A stretch of DNA of 64,000 nt from Zanthoxylum bungeanum (Eukaryota; Streptophyta; Magnoliopsida; Sapindales; Rutaceae), in contig SKCR01031796.1 of assembly GCA_019454045.1 (NCBI GenBank), forward strand, positions 124,001-188,000, in the 5' to 3' direction. The first letter of the stretch is position 1. Each line of letters starts with the position of its first letter. Shown here piece by piece: positions 10,614 to 23,442 of the stretch. The notes beneath the pieces were generated by a model that saw only the letters and a list, made by a program, of their open reading frames with translations, was not told the DNA's origin and searched no databases. Position numbers and translations under genes: made by a program.

Positions 10614-12591
10614 TGTTAGTGTTCCTAGAACATGCCAAGGATATAATAAGCATGAAAAACATTGAATAAGAACATTATAAGTTGCGAAATACTTACAACG
10701 AACAGATTTGAGCTTTTAAAAATTTGTGAAGATGATCTCCAAGATCCAAACAAAGTGTTGATTCCAACTCTTGAAGATGTTTCTCTATCACCTTTGTTGA
10801 CTTGCTTAAGTGCTAGCTTTTGATTTGAAGAACAAAATCAAAAGAGCAAATGGATGAAGTTCACGCCCAAGGGAGATTTCTCTAGGGTTTCTTTTTCCAC
10901 TTATGTCAAAGTATGTAGAATTTTCTTGTAATCTCTACACACTTGTAATCTTTTCAAAAAAAAAAGTGTAGAGATTTTCTTTTGGTAAAACCCTTTTACC
11001 CTTTTCACCAAAACTTGGTGGTTGGGTAAATGGTTTTACCAAAACCATTACAAGGTGGTTGGGTGGTTGGTGGCTTGGCATAAATGCCAACTACCGCCAC
11101 CTACCACACATGTGAAGTGGGCCCCACTATTTGAATTCAAAATTCAAATATCTCTACGAATATTTGCCGCGGCTCGGTTCTGTTTAATCCGATTAAACGA
11201 ACTTTCGTCACTAAATAATTAAATCTAATTTAATTAATAACGATGCCTCGCAAATATATTACGAACGTCGTTTACGAACTAATTCTAAATTAATTAGTTC
11301 GTTCGTATTAAAGTCCAATTTTAATTTCATAATGAAATCCAATTCACATTAATATATTCGATATATTAATTTTAGCCCATTCGAATAAATTAAATAGAAA
11401 AATCAATTTAACTATTAAATTTATTTTACCGATTAATTCCAAATTAATCGCGTTCTCTCTCTACTGAAATATTTAATCCCAGATTAAATAAAGCCCCAAT
11501 GAATCCCAGATTAATTTTCTCTCTCTAAATTAATCCCAGATTAATTCTAATTTAAGTCAACTGTCATCGGTGAATTTTGGGAAGCGACCCAATAGATCTC
11601 TGGATATGTTGGCAGTAAATCCGGTTATCGGACTATCCGATAAAGTGAGTACCTCGTACCACGTGCTTACCGATTTACAAGACATGGTTGGCTTCTAGCA
11701 AAGCACCGTGCCTACCCAATTCTCCAAAATATTCTACTGGAATATATAATCTATGTCAGGGTAGAATACGTAGTATCTCGTATTGCGATCCAGTATCAGA
11801 TGTCACGTGCTAGGCCTGGGGCTGGAATAGTGTCTGCCCCGTACGAAGCACATATCAGATATCAAGCAACTAGTCTCTTTGAATCGGATAATCATGACCT
11901 TTTCACATTATCCTCGATGGTTGCAACACAATAGAGAACTAGTTATGAATCCCTGCGTGATCATCATCTCCATATGTCTGAAGTGATACTTCCGTCTTGA
12001 CATCACATCCAATACACTACGATTCTCGATAAACCCAATAGAGGCGTACACAGAACCTGTTAAAGCCCTGGACGACCAAAACCAAAGTTTACCGATTGTC
12101 GCAAGTACTAGCGATGCAAGTCTCAGGTTAAGACCAAATACACCTACCCTGACGCGGACTCCCACAGACACATATACATACTACCGGTGGGATTCCGCGG
12201 GGTCTATCCAGAGCGAAGCTGTTTTCCGTACCATCGGTAAAATACAACCTCCTATCACACTTGCATGAGTATCCTATACTTAAACATATGAGAACTATGT
12301 CGTTATGCCTTCACAATGAGCACAAGTGCAATACTAGTCTATTCCGCATCATCGATGTCCAGTCTCGATAATACTACGATTAGGGATATTTAATGATTAA
12401 ACCTTTATGGATTGATACTGTCTAATATCATCTCAATCCGGAACTAATCATATGGACTTTTACCATTTATATATCAAAGTAAATAAATTACGAAATGATA
12501 AAAGGCAATTTCATTACCACATAGTCAATTTTGTACAAAAAACACAATGTCTTTTACAAACAGTGAAGCTATGGGTCATAATTGTCTAACA
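10614..12591 (-). repeat. 5' LTR of element C
   Basis: The LTR runs from TGTTAGTG to TCTAACA and pairs with 2483-4414. It carries an 11-bp perfect inverted repeat (10930-10940 with 10966-10976) that the other LTR lacks. Right after it the family A LTR resumes with CTCCT, the target duplication. Confidence 0.9.
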
Positions 12592-12724
12592 CTCCTATCA
12601 TTTATACATCTAGGTGATCTAATCACAATGATAAGAGCGTAATCTCCTTTGTCACATAGTTAATTTGTACAACAACACCATGATATGTACAAATAGTGAC
12701 GCTATGAGTCATAACTTTCCAACA
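12592..12724 (-). mobile_element. Family A LTR, left copy, terminal part
   Basis: This is the continuation of the LTR split at 2482. It matches the last 128 bp of the right-hand A LTR, ending in ...CCAACA. Instead of a polypurine tract it is followed at once by another copy of the U3 half of the LTR. Confidence 0.85.
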
Positions 12725-15700
12725 TCGAATATATTAATTTACTGATTAATTCTAAATTAATCGTTATCTCTCTTTAAATGATATTTTATCCTAGATAAAA
12801 TATCTCAGCAATTAATCCCAGATTAATTTTCTCTCTCTTCCAATTAATCCCAGATTAATTAAAGTGCGAGTCATACGTCATAAGTGAATCTTCGGGAAGT
12901 GACCTATGAGATCCCCGGATATATTGGCAGTAAATCGGGTCATCGGACTATCCGAACACGTACGTACCAAGTACTACGTTTTACCGATTTACAAGACAAG
13001 GTTGGCCTCTAGCAAAGCGCCATGCCTTCCCAATTCTCCAGAAATATCCTTACAGGAATTTAGGATCTGTATCAGGCGTAGTATACGTAGTATTGCGTAT
13101 TTCGATCCAGTATCGGATGATCACATGCAAGGCCTGGGGCTGGTTCAATGTCTGCCCCGTACGAAGCATATATCAGATGACAAACAACTAGTCTCTTTAT
13201 TATCGGATAATCATGACCAAGCATTTTATCCCGACAGTTTCAATATTTTTAGAGAACCAGTTCTGTATCCCTGCGTGATCATCATCTCCACTATGACTGG
13301 AGTGATACTTTCGTCTTGACATCACACCCAATACACTATGATTCTCGATATACCCAGAAGAGGCGTACACAGAAACCGGTTAAAGCCCTGGACGACCAAA
13401 ACCAAAGTATATTGATTGTCGCAAGTATTAGCGGTGCAAGTCTCAGGTTAAGACCAAATACACCTACCCTGATTCGGACTTCCATGGACACATAGTCATA
13501 CTACCAATGGAATTCCGAGGGGGTCTATCCAGAGAAAAGCTGTTTTCCGTACCATCGATAAAACACAACCTCCTATTACACTTGCATAAGTATCCTATAC
13601 CCAAATATATGAGAACTATGTCGTTATGCCCTCATAACGCGCCACAAGTCTAATACTAGTATTTTACGTATTCATCGATGTCCATCTCGATAATACTCTG
13701 ACTATGAAAATTTAATGATTTATCCTTCGTGGACTGATACTATCTCATATCATTCTCAATCCAGGAACAAATCATAAGGACCTCCTATCATTTATACATC
13801 TAGGTGATCTAATCACAAATGATAAGAGCGCAATCTCCTATGTCACATAGTTAATTTGTACAACAACACCATGATCTGTACAAATAGTGACGTTGTGGGT
13901 CATAACTGTCCAACATCGAATATATTAATTTACCGATTAATTCCAAATTAATCGTTATCTCTATTTAAATGATATTTTATCCTAGATAAAATATCTCCGT
14001 AATTAATCCCAGATTAATTTTCTCTCTCTTCCAATTAATCCCAGATTAATTAAAGTGCGAGTCATACGTCATCGATGAATCTTCGGGAAGCGACCCATGA
14101 GATCCCCGGATATGTTGGCAGTAAATCGGGTCTTCGGACTATCCGAACACGTACGTACCAAGTACTATATTTTACCGATTTACAAGACAAAGTTGGCCTC
14201 TAGCAAAGCACCATGCCTTCCCAATTCTCCAGAAATATCCTTATAGGAATTTAGGATCTGTATCAGACGTAGTATACGTAGTATTGCGTATTTCGATCCA
14301 GGATAGGATGATCACATGTAAGGCCTGGGGCTGGTTCAGTGTCTGCCTCGTACGAAGCATCTATCATATGACAAGCAAATAGTCTATTTATTATCGGATA
14401 ATCATGACCAAGTCATATTATCCCGACAGTTGCAATATTTTTAGAGAACCAGTTCTGTATCCCTGCGCGATCATCATCTCCACTATGACTGAAGTGATAC
14501 TTCCGTCTTGACATCACACCCAATACACTATGATTCTCGATATACCTAGAAGAGGCGTACACAAAAACCGGTTAAAGCCCTGGACGACCAAAACCAAAGT
14601 ATATTGATTGTCGTAAGTATTAGCGGTGCAAGTCTCAGGTTAAGACCAAATACACCTACCTTGATTTCGGACTTTAATGGACACATAATCATACTACCAA
14701 GGAATTCCGAGGGGGTCTATCCAGAGCAAAGCTATTTTCCGAACCATCGGTAAAACACAACCTCCTATTACACTTGCATGAGTATCCTATACCCAAATAT
14801 ATGAGAACTATGTCGTTATGCCCTCATAACGCGCACAAGTCTTATACTAGTCTTTTACGTATTCATCGATGTCCAATCTCGATAATACTCTAACTATGGA
14901 TATTTAATGATTTATCCTTCGTGGACTGATAATATCTCATATCATTCTCAATCCAGGAAAAAATCATAATGACCTCCTATCATTTATACATCTAGGTGAT
15001 CTAATCACAAATGATAAGAGTGCAATCTCCTATGTCATATAGTTAATTTGTACAACAACACCATGATCTGTACAAATAGTGACGCTATGGGTCATAACTG
15101 TCCAACATCGAATATATTAATTTACCGATTAATTCCAAATTAATCGTTATCTCTCTTTAAATGATATTTTATCCTAGATAAAATATCTCCGTAATTAATC
15201 CCAGATTAATTTTCTCTCTCTTCCAATTAATCCCAGATTAATTAAAGTGCGAGTCATACGTCATCGATGAATCTTCGGGAAGCGACCCATGAGATCCCCG
15301 GATATGTGGCAGTAAATCGGGTCTTCGGACTATCCGAACACGTACGTACCAAGTACTATATTTTACCGATTTACAAGACAAAGTTGGCCTCTAGCAAAGC
15401 ACCATGCCTTCCCAATTCTCCAGAAATATCCTTATAGGAATTTAGGATCTGTATCAGACGTAGTATACGTAGTATTGCGTATTTCGATCCAGGATAGGAT
15501 GATCACATGTAAGGCCTTGGGGCTGGTTCAGTGTCTGCCTCGTACGAAGCATCTATCATATGACAAGCAAATAGTCTATTTATTATCGGATAATCATGAC
15601 CAAGTCATATTATCCCGACAGTTGCAATATTTTTAGAGAACCAGTTCTGTATCCCTGCGCGATCATCATCTCCACTATGACTGAAGTGATACTTCCGTCT

Positions 15701-17490
15701 TGACATCACACCCAATACACTATGATTCTCGATATACCTAGAAGAGGCGTACACAAAAACCGGTTAAGCCCTGGACGACCAAAACCAAAGTATATTGATT
15801 GTCGTAAGTATTAGCGGTGCAAGTCTCAGGTTAAGACCAAATACACCTACCTTGATTTCGGACTTTAATGGACACATAATCATACTACCAAAGGAATTCC
15901 GAGGGGGTCTATCCAGAGCAAAGCTATTTTCCGAACCATCGGTAAAACACAACCTCCTATTACACTTGCATGAGTATCCTATACCCAAATATATGAGAAC
16001 TATGTCGTTATGCCCTCATAACGCGCACAAGTCTTATACTAGTCTTTTACGTATTCATCGATGTCCAATCTCGATAATACTCTAACTATGGATATTTAAT
16101 GATTTATCCTTCGTGGACTGATAATATCTCATATCATTCTCAATCCAGGAAAAAATCATAATGACCTCCTATCATTTATACATCTAGGTGATCTAATCAC
16201 AAATGATAAGAGTGCAATCTCCTATGTCATATAGTTAATTTGTACAACAACACCATGATCTGTACAAATAGTGACGCTATGGGTCATAACTGTCCAACAT
16301 CGAATATATTAATTTACCGATTAATTCCAAATTAATCGTTATCTCTCTTTAAATGATATTTTATCCTAGATAAAATATCTCCGTAATTAATCCCAGATTA
16401 ATTTTCTCTCTCTTTTAATTAATCCCAGATTAATTAAAGTGCGAGTCATACGTCATCTGTGAATCTTCGGGATGCGACCCATGAGATCCCCGGATATGTT
16501 GGCAGTAAATCGGGTCGTCGGACTATCCGAACACGTACGTACCAAGTACTACGTTTTACCGATTTACCAGACAAGGTTGGCCTCTAACAAAGCGCCATGC
16601 CTTCCCAATTCTCAAGAAATATCCTTACAGGAATTTAGGATCTGTATCAGGCGTAGTATACGTAGTATTGAGTATTTCGATCTAGTATCGGATGATCACA
16701 TGCAAGGCCTGGGGCTGGTTCAGTGTCTGCCCCGTACGAAGCATATATCAGATGACAAGAAAATAGTCTCTTTATTATCGGATAATCATGACCAAGTCAT
16801 ATTATCCCGACAGTTGCAAATTTTTAGAGAACCAGTTCTGTATCCATGCACGATCATCATCTCCACTATGACTGGAGTGATACTTCCGTCTTGACATCAC
16901 ACCCAATACACTATGATTCTCGATATACCCAGAAGAGGCATACACAGAAACCGGTTAAAGCCCTGGATAACCAAAACCAAAGTATATTGATTGTCGCAAG
17001 TATTAGCGGTGCAAGTCTCAGGTTAAGACCAAATACACCTACCCTGATTTCGGACTTCCATGGACACATAGTCATACTACCAATGAAATTCCGAGGGGGT
17101 CTATCCAGAGCAAAGCTGTTTTTCATACCATCGGTAAAACACAACCTCCTATTACACTTGCATGAGTATCCTATACCCAAATATATGAGAACTATGTCGT
17201 TATGCCCTCATAACGCGCACAAGTCTAATACTAGTCTTTTACGTATTCATCGATGTCCAATCTCGATAATACTCTGACTATGGATATTTAATGATTTATC
17301 CTTCGTGGACTGATACTATCTCATATCATTCTCAATCCAGGAACAAATCATAAGGACCTTCTATCATTTATACATCTAGGTGATCTAATCACAAATGATA
17401 AGAGCGCAATCTCATATGTCACATAGTTAATTTGTACAACAACACCATGATCTGTACAAATAGTGACGCTATGGGTCATAACTGTCCAAA
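12725..17490 (-). repeat. Tandem array: four extra 1.19-kb copies of the U3 half of the family A LTR
   Basis: Four head-to-tail units lie at 12725-13915, 13916-15107, 15108-16299 and 16300-17490. Each starts tcgaatatattaattta and ends gtcataactgtccaaca. Each equals the last 1.19 kb (plus strand) of the A LTR, that is about 1420-2482 plus 12597-12724, or 40697-41891. With the original copy there are five in a row. Units 2 and 3 are almost identical. On the element's own strand the repeated part starts at the LTR's first base, so it is the promoter-side U3 region. The last unit abuts the polypurine tract, with its CA end changed to AA. Open frames inside these units are LTR sequence and are not called as genes. 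Confidence 0.93.
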
Positions 17491-20476
17491 AATCTCCCAC
17501 TTGGCCTATAGCCAGTCACTCGAGTGTCCTACACCCGAACTATGTACGGTTGGCTCAAATTACTGAGAAAGTGCTTTCGTCAGCGGATTTGCATGATTAT
17601 CGTCTGATGCGATTTATACAATCATCACATCGCCACGATGTATGGTCCGAACGAATCAGATGAATAGATGAAGTATATATCTGGATCGTTGATGAGACCA
17701 TTAATTCTTTAACCTGTGCTGACTCCTAGCTCAGCTGCTAACAGAACTATATCTAATCTAATTAGATTTATTATTGACCCATATGGCTTCTATTGCTGCC
17801 TCTGCTGCAGCAATAACCCGCATTTATTGTTTATTCGGTAACAGTATCTTACATGGAAGATTTCCAGCTCACTGTACCGTTTATTCAAACTGTATAGTAC
17901 CGTTTGCGACTTATAGTCGTTTTTATCGGTTAGGAAACTTGCAGCAGTGATCCCAGTCCCTTCAAGTTCTCATTCTCCATAGTATAAGACAACATCCTTA
18001 GTTCTCTGAGATACTAAGTATGTTCTTTACATCAATCCAGTGACCATCACATGGATTGACCTGTTTTGTGAATCCATATGCTCAAAGCGTATGAGACACC
18101 AGGTCACGTACATTTTTCAATGTACGAGTTCTCGGAGAGTGTCAACAACTTTAAATCTATCCCAGTAGATCTTTATTCCTAGAATAAAGGTTGTTTCTCC
18201 CAAGAATTCTACAGAGAATTTTCATGAAAGTCAAGCTTTCACCGATTGTTATATGGGAATATCATTTCCAAGAAATGACATATTATCATTATTTATAGGA
18301 CAACCACTGTTAGTGCGCTCCCACTAACCTCCTTATATACACAAGAATCATTTACGTTTTTGAATTAAATCATAAACCATTATGATTACATCAAAATGGT
18401 AATTCCAAGAACCTAATGTGAATAACCTGCAAACCTTGTTTGCTAGTTTTGATACGACAAAACCGACAGGATATTGCAAATATCCTCCAAAAGGATTTCT
18501 TTTCAGGAAAGCGATTTTCCAGTTCAACTGACATATTTCATAAATGAAACATGCAGCATCAGCAAGCATTATCCAAATGGATTTAACGTGGCAACAGGTA
18601 AAAGATTTCATCTTAATCAATCACAATGTTGATAACGATACCTTTCCGCTACAAGCCTAGCTTAGTACGTTGGTATGTTGCCTTCCATGTATGTCTTCCT
18701 TGAAGACTTATATAGTACCAATAGGCACAATGCCTTGCAGTACATCAACTAGTATTCTAAACACAGTTGATATACATGGAATCCATTTCGGATTATATGG
18801 CACTTTGCCATAATTGGGAGTCGATACCTTGTATCACTTCCCCATACGTAGTCAGTTGGTATTCCTCAATGAGATAGACATCTTTATGAGGTGAGATCAG
18901 AAACCCATACCCCAGGTTGTATTCTGACTCTCTCTCCGACCTACGCGATTCTTGTGTATTTGAAGATTACTGGTACAGTTTCATCCTTGATGAACTGTTT
19001 GTGTTCCATTAAGGACTTGGTGTCTTGAACAGTATTACTCCGATTTTCAACGAGTTTTACTATACTCCTACTTACCACTGCATATCGGTATTCCTCTTGG
19101 GAAAAATGCATGGCGAGCAACAATTACATCGTTCTCTTATGAGATGTATAAGTACTATACTTACGGTTTCCCTAGGATAACCTATAATTTGGCACTTATC
19201 TAATTTGGGTTCTAGTTTGGTATCATCCAAACAAATACCTAGCATTCCCAAATCGTCAGGAGTGAGAAAGCCCGGTTTTTTTCCTGTTTATATCTAACAT
19301 GAAGTCTGTCAAAAAGATTATTATGGAACCTTATTCAAAATAAGTTCTGCACTGTTTATGCTTATCCGTTGAAGGAAATGGTAGCTCAGAGCGACTCATG
19401 ATTAACCTTATCATGTCCAACAAAATTCGGTTTATCCTGTTCGGAAACACCATCAAGATGACGTGTTCCGTGAGGAGTCCTCATTTGAAAGAATACTATA
19501 CTCTTTCAAGTATACGAGAAACTTATTGCTTAAGTATTTTCCATTACGGACTTACCGTAACGGTATTAATACTTTAGCTGATCTGTTTGTCTATTTCGTG
19601 TCGAAACTTTGAAAGTTTCCGATTCGTGTTTCAAAAGAAACACATAACCATAACGCGATGCCAAATTCGTAAAGGTCACGAAATATTCATATCCACATCT
19701 AGCCTAGCTAGACATGGGCCCACTTGCTTCACTATGAACTAGGGCAAACAGATTGGTGGCATTTACACTTTTACAAGTAAACAGTGTTTTAGGCACTTTG
19801 CCCAATCAACTAGATTCGTAGACTTTATTTGATTGGAATCAAAACGGTCCGAGTACCCACTCTTCAAAAGTGTGGATATACGAGTCTTGTTTCGTTGTGT
19901 CCCAGACAACAATGCCACTTATAAGTTTCATCTGATCAAATCAGTTTGAGCTATTTGTTTGTCATGTCATATGTTCGAGATTTATTTTTATTCAAAATAT
20001 AAATTCTGTTATTCACATCTAATGTGTTTATCTCAATATCATATTTATATAATAAAACACTTTAGTGTTCTAGAATATAAAGGCACACTCGCAACGAGTT
20101 ATACTCGATTTAGAGATAATGTTTCTAGTCAAACTAGTTACATTATAACAGTTTCCAAATTTAGGTACACACCCGAAGGGTAGTTCCTAAACTTAGGTAT
20201 CTACGGTAAAACAGCGACTTACGTCCCGTTTCTGATTCGCAGATTAATCTCAACTGAAGTCAGTATCCTGTTCATAGCAGTTTCTACACATCAGTTCAAA
20301 TATTTATGTACCACACTAAGTATTTAAAATCCAATCTTAATACTAGTAGTGAACATATTTTTGTCAAACATATTTGGAGTCAGAGCCTTGCTCATCTTCA
20401 TTCCTTCATGTCTGCTTTGTTCAAACAGCAGTCACGCTTCCGCGATTCCGTTTGTCACAATTTAGGCAGACATTTT
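17491..20476 (-). mobile_element. Family A internal region, pol half, heavily decayed
   Basis: Starts with the polypurine tract (aatctcccacttgg, 17491-17504) and follows element C's pol in order on the minus strand: RNase H end, RT, integrase, protease, zinc-knuckle region. Matches to 4415-7640 are clear but interrupted by many indels, and no domain keeps a useful frame. The best leftover is an RT scrap at 18348-18620 with altered K-S-I-W-I-M-L-A and V-C-R-L blocks. The F-M/Y-V-D-D part of RT is deleted near 18110. The region breaks at 20476 inside the gag zinc-knuckle segment, where family B inserted. Confidence 0.82.
20472..20476. other. Target-site duplication ATTTT, left side of the family B tandem
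   Basis: The five bases before the first B LTR are ATTTT, the same as 37007-37011 after the last B LTR. This bounds the entire 16.5-kb three-LTR structure as one insertion site. Confidence 0.85.
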
Positions 20477-22891
20477 TGTTGGGGTTGGTGCTCACAGCGC
20501 CAATTCTCGGTTGTATTTCCTTGTAAATACTTCTGTAAAACAATATTATTTTGAATAATATATGCAGTTTCTTTTATATAATGAATCTTATAATATGGTA
20601 AAGACGTAATGACCTTAGAATGATTAGTCATGATACAGTTGCAAAAGGGTCGCAACGGACATTGACAAGTATCATGACGTTGTCATTCTCAGACAGTTCC
20701 TGGTCAAGGTTTACACTGCTTGGTCAGTATAGTAAACCCGTTGAGACCGGTACAAGTCGTATACTGGAATATATGATTCCAATGGTTTCTCAATGAACCA
20801 TAAGTCTTGGAGACTGGTATAGACCTGTAGGTGTTTATAGCGGATAAACACTGAACGACTCACCGAAGATTCTTAATGGATGGTACACCAACGTAAATAA
20901 GAATCTTCTTGGTTGAGTAGCACTTGTGATTCTTAGACTTGAGATGCCATAGTGGGCACATGAGACATCCTCTACACTTAGATGGCAGTCACGTCACCGA
21001 TCTATTTAGATCAGACCTCCGCCTGTTCGTTGGGTGTGTAGATAGATCCTCAGTGTGTCCTATGTGTGTCAAGATAGGATCCGTCAGTTCTGTGTACCAG
21101 AGCATAGGTAGTCCATACAATTAGCAATAAGATAAATCCATGGGCCCGTGGTAAGTTTAGAAGCTAGTTCTAAACATTCTTATGAGAATTGCTAATAGAA
21201 TAGTCGACTGGATAATCCCCATAGAGATTTGACGTTTACATCTATATCTCTGGGATAAATCCGGATACCTGTGATGGAGGAATTAAACATTTGCCATGAC
21301 CTCGACCTGTATGATTCAGCCAGTTTATCCGTGATCGTCATAATTTATGGGTGGATAATTATGGACACGAAATTTGATTTCGTGACGGATGCGCTTGAAT
21401 CTAGAGAGTCTCAATAATGAAACAAACTCGTAGAGCACTAGAGCAACATAAATAAGCAATACTGATTGTTTATAAAGTCGTTTAAAGGTTAAATGCAAAA
21501 TACTCGTGTAGGGACCCGATAGTCATTTACAAGATTATTGTGTATTTACATTTAATACTTGATTATTTTAAATACACATTAATTAAATGTCAAATTGAGA
21601 TATTTGACTTATATCATAAATGAATATATGTATTTAATATTTAATGTAAATATAATACATATATTTGAGATATTTGTATTTAATTAATTAATTAATTATT
21701 TAATTGTTAAATGATTAATATAATTAAAATATAAATATCTTATATTTAGATATTAATTTGTAATGATTAAGTTGCATTAATTAAAGTAGATAAATATCTA
21801 TAAAGCATATTTAGATATTAATTTACTTTAACCAAATGCATTTGAAATGAAATTGAAATGAAATTTTTGGTATATGTTTTTGTTGAATTTCGGCCAAGGC
21901 TTAAAATTTGCTAAGTATATATTGTTTCATTTGCTTTTCATTTCATTTAACCTAATACACTTTACCAAAAACAAAAACTCCATTGAAGAAAGACAAAGAA
22001 AGAAAGTGAAGGAGAAAGATAAACCTAAAGAAAAAGCTTGGATTTTGTAAGTTTTTTAACTTACTTATAGAAAGGAATTTGTTCCTTAGGATCTAGCTAT
22101 ATCTTATGAGTTTCTTAAGTTATTCTTTTCTTTATTTCTTGTGTTTTTGTTGATGGAAATTTGTTTGAAAGTGTTGAGCATGTATGATGAATAAAGAGAA
22201 TGACTATTGTAGTTATATGTATTCTTTTAAGGTTTATGATGAAACCAAGTTGCTATTCTAGAGTTGTTGACCCACTCTTAAATGACCTAGATTTGATCTT
22301 GAGTTGTTTCATTGTGTTGAGACTTGAATTGGATGAAAGATTGATGATTGAACTAATTGATTTGGTGTATTTAGTCTAATTTGACCAATTTGTTGAAATT
22401 GAGAAATTAGGGTTTTATAACCAATTCCAAATTTGGGGCTTTTGAGATATGTTGTGTATTTGTGTGTGTATATGATGCATATAAAGTTTCATGTTGATTG
22501 GATTTCATTGGATGAGTTTTGAAGCATGAAATCACCAAATGCACATTTCCCCCTCCATTTGGTGCTCTCGGCTTTGGGAGGAAATTTGGGGATTTTGTGG
22601 CTTATGGTGTTTTGATGTTTTGAACATGCAAATTTCATCTTAGAAATGATTTAGAATCATTCAAAATTGATTGGATCAATTTCGGACTAAAATGGACAAA
22701 ATACCATATAAGGGTAATTTGGTAATTTCACTTGAATATGATTCATTGAAATTTTATTTCATAATTTGATTATTGGAATGTTAAATAAATATGTTTATTT
22801 AATTAATCTGAGAAAAAGTTTTGAAATCCGAAAATACGATTTTCGCCGCTTCCGCTGCGTTACCGGATTCACCCGTAATAAAACCCCTTCA
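20477..22891 (+). repeat. Family B LTR 1 (5' outer)
   Basis: It starts TGTTGGGGTTGGTGC, ends aaaaccccttca, and is followed after three bases by the primer site. About 2.4 kb, matched along its length by 27490-29888 and 34595-37006, with differences that are mostly one-base indels. It holds AT-rich stretches near 21540-21850 (for example attaattaattaatta) and no supported gene. Confidence 0.95.
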
Positions 22892-22894
22892 AAA

Positions 22895-22906
22895 TGGTAT
22901 CAGAGC
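22895..22906 (+). other. Primer binding site, family B copy 1
   Basis: TGGTATCAGAGC, a perfect match to the initiator tRNA-Met type site, lies three bases after the LTR end. Confidence 0.93.
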
Positions 22907-23106
22907 GAGTCTGATTCTAGGCCGTTTAAAATGTTTGGCTATATTTTAATCATCTTTCCTTGATTGTATGCATGCTTATTAGAAACTGAATTGGTTAGAT
23001 TTAGGGTGTATGACACTTAGCGGAAAATCCCTTATAATAAGGTTTTATTGTAATTATGTATTTGATGCATGTTATATGGTCCGTCTCGTCAATACGGTTT
23101 ATGAAT

Positions 23107-23442
23107 ATCTCTTTGTGACTACATCCGAGACCGTGCCTCTGCTGTGAGGGTGTAGCCGATAAAGATTTATTTATACCGAACGTATATCAGATACTATGTA
23201 AATTTAAGTAAAAGCGGAATTCTGAACGTGCCCTAGCTGTCAGGATTACGTGAGTAACTTGAGTTTATCATTGACGAGTTTAACCTTGGTACGTCTCCTT
23301 GTGGGCCTGCCTCCGCAGCGACAACGAGAAACGGCCAGGACCGGGTGTTAAGGAGTCACTGTTGAGTGATTGACAAGTGAGTTGTCTACCTGATGAATAT
23401 ACGTAAGCGAGACCGTGCCTCTGCTGTGAGCTGAAATATATC
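23107..23442 (+). promoter_or_regulatory. Structured 5' leader with a row of hairpins, family B copy 1
   Basis: Between primer site and gag are four stem-loops. They are 23119-23155 (CTACATCC with GGGTGTAG, with an outer ATCT/AGAT stem at 23107-23165), 23218-23247 (AATTCTGA with TCAGGATT), 23284-23339 (CCT-T-GG with CCAGG, plus an inner TTGT/ACAA) and 23395 to about 23442 (GAATATA with its complement, one base short here). Three loops carry a CGTGCC-N3-GCTGT-like word and the third a weaker form. A small GACAA/TTGTC hairpin lies at 23372-23386. The same order occurs in copy 2 and, with changed but pairing bases, in family D. A role in RNA packaging or translation is inference. Confidence 0.6.

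Larger units (their letters stand above)
2483..12591 (-). mobile_element. Full-length Copia element C, nested in the family A LTR
   Basis: This is a complete 10.1-kb LTR retrotransposon on the minus strand: 5' LTR 10614-12591, primer site 10601-10612, leader, gag, protease, integrase, RT, RNase H, polypurine tract at 4415-4428 and 3' LTR 2483-4414. The domain order protease-integrase-RT-RNase H is that of Ty1/Copia. The 5-bp duplications are CTCAT (left) and CTCCT (right). The left LTR terminus has TA in place of TG. The gag-pol frame carries several frameshifts and at least one nonsense codon, so the copy is not coding-competent. Confidence 0.92.

Noticed and set aside
12906..13319. Plus-strand ORF of 137 codons, also seen at 16472-16894 and 40881-41219.
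   Set aside because: Same LTR unit as above; units 2 and 3 of the array lose the frame through single-base changes, and there is no upstream or downstream gene context.
12592..17490. A row of four independent solo LTRs.
   Set aside because: Each unit lacks the leader-side 0.85 kb of the LTR, boundaries are identical, and no target duplications separate units, so tandem duplication is the simpler reading.
21540..21850. AT-rich run in the B LTR as a replication origin or matrix attachment site.
   Set aside because: Base composition alone is no support, and the run is present in all three LTRs as ordinary LTR content.
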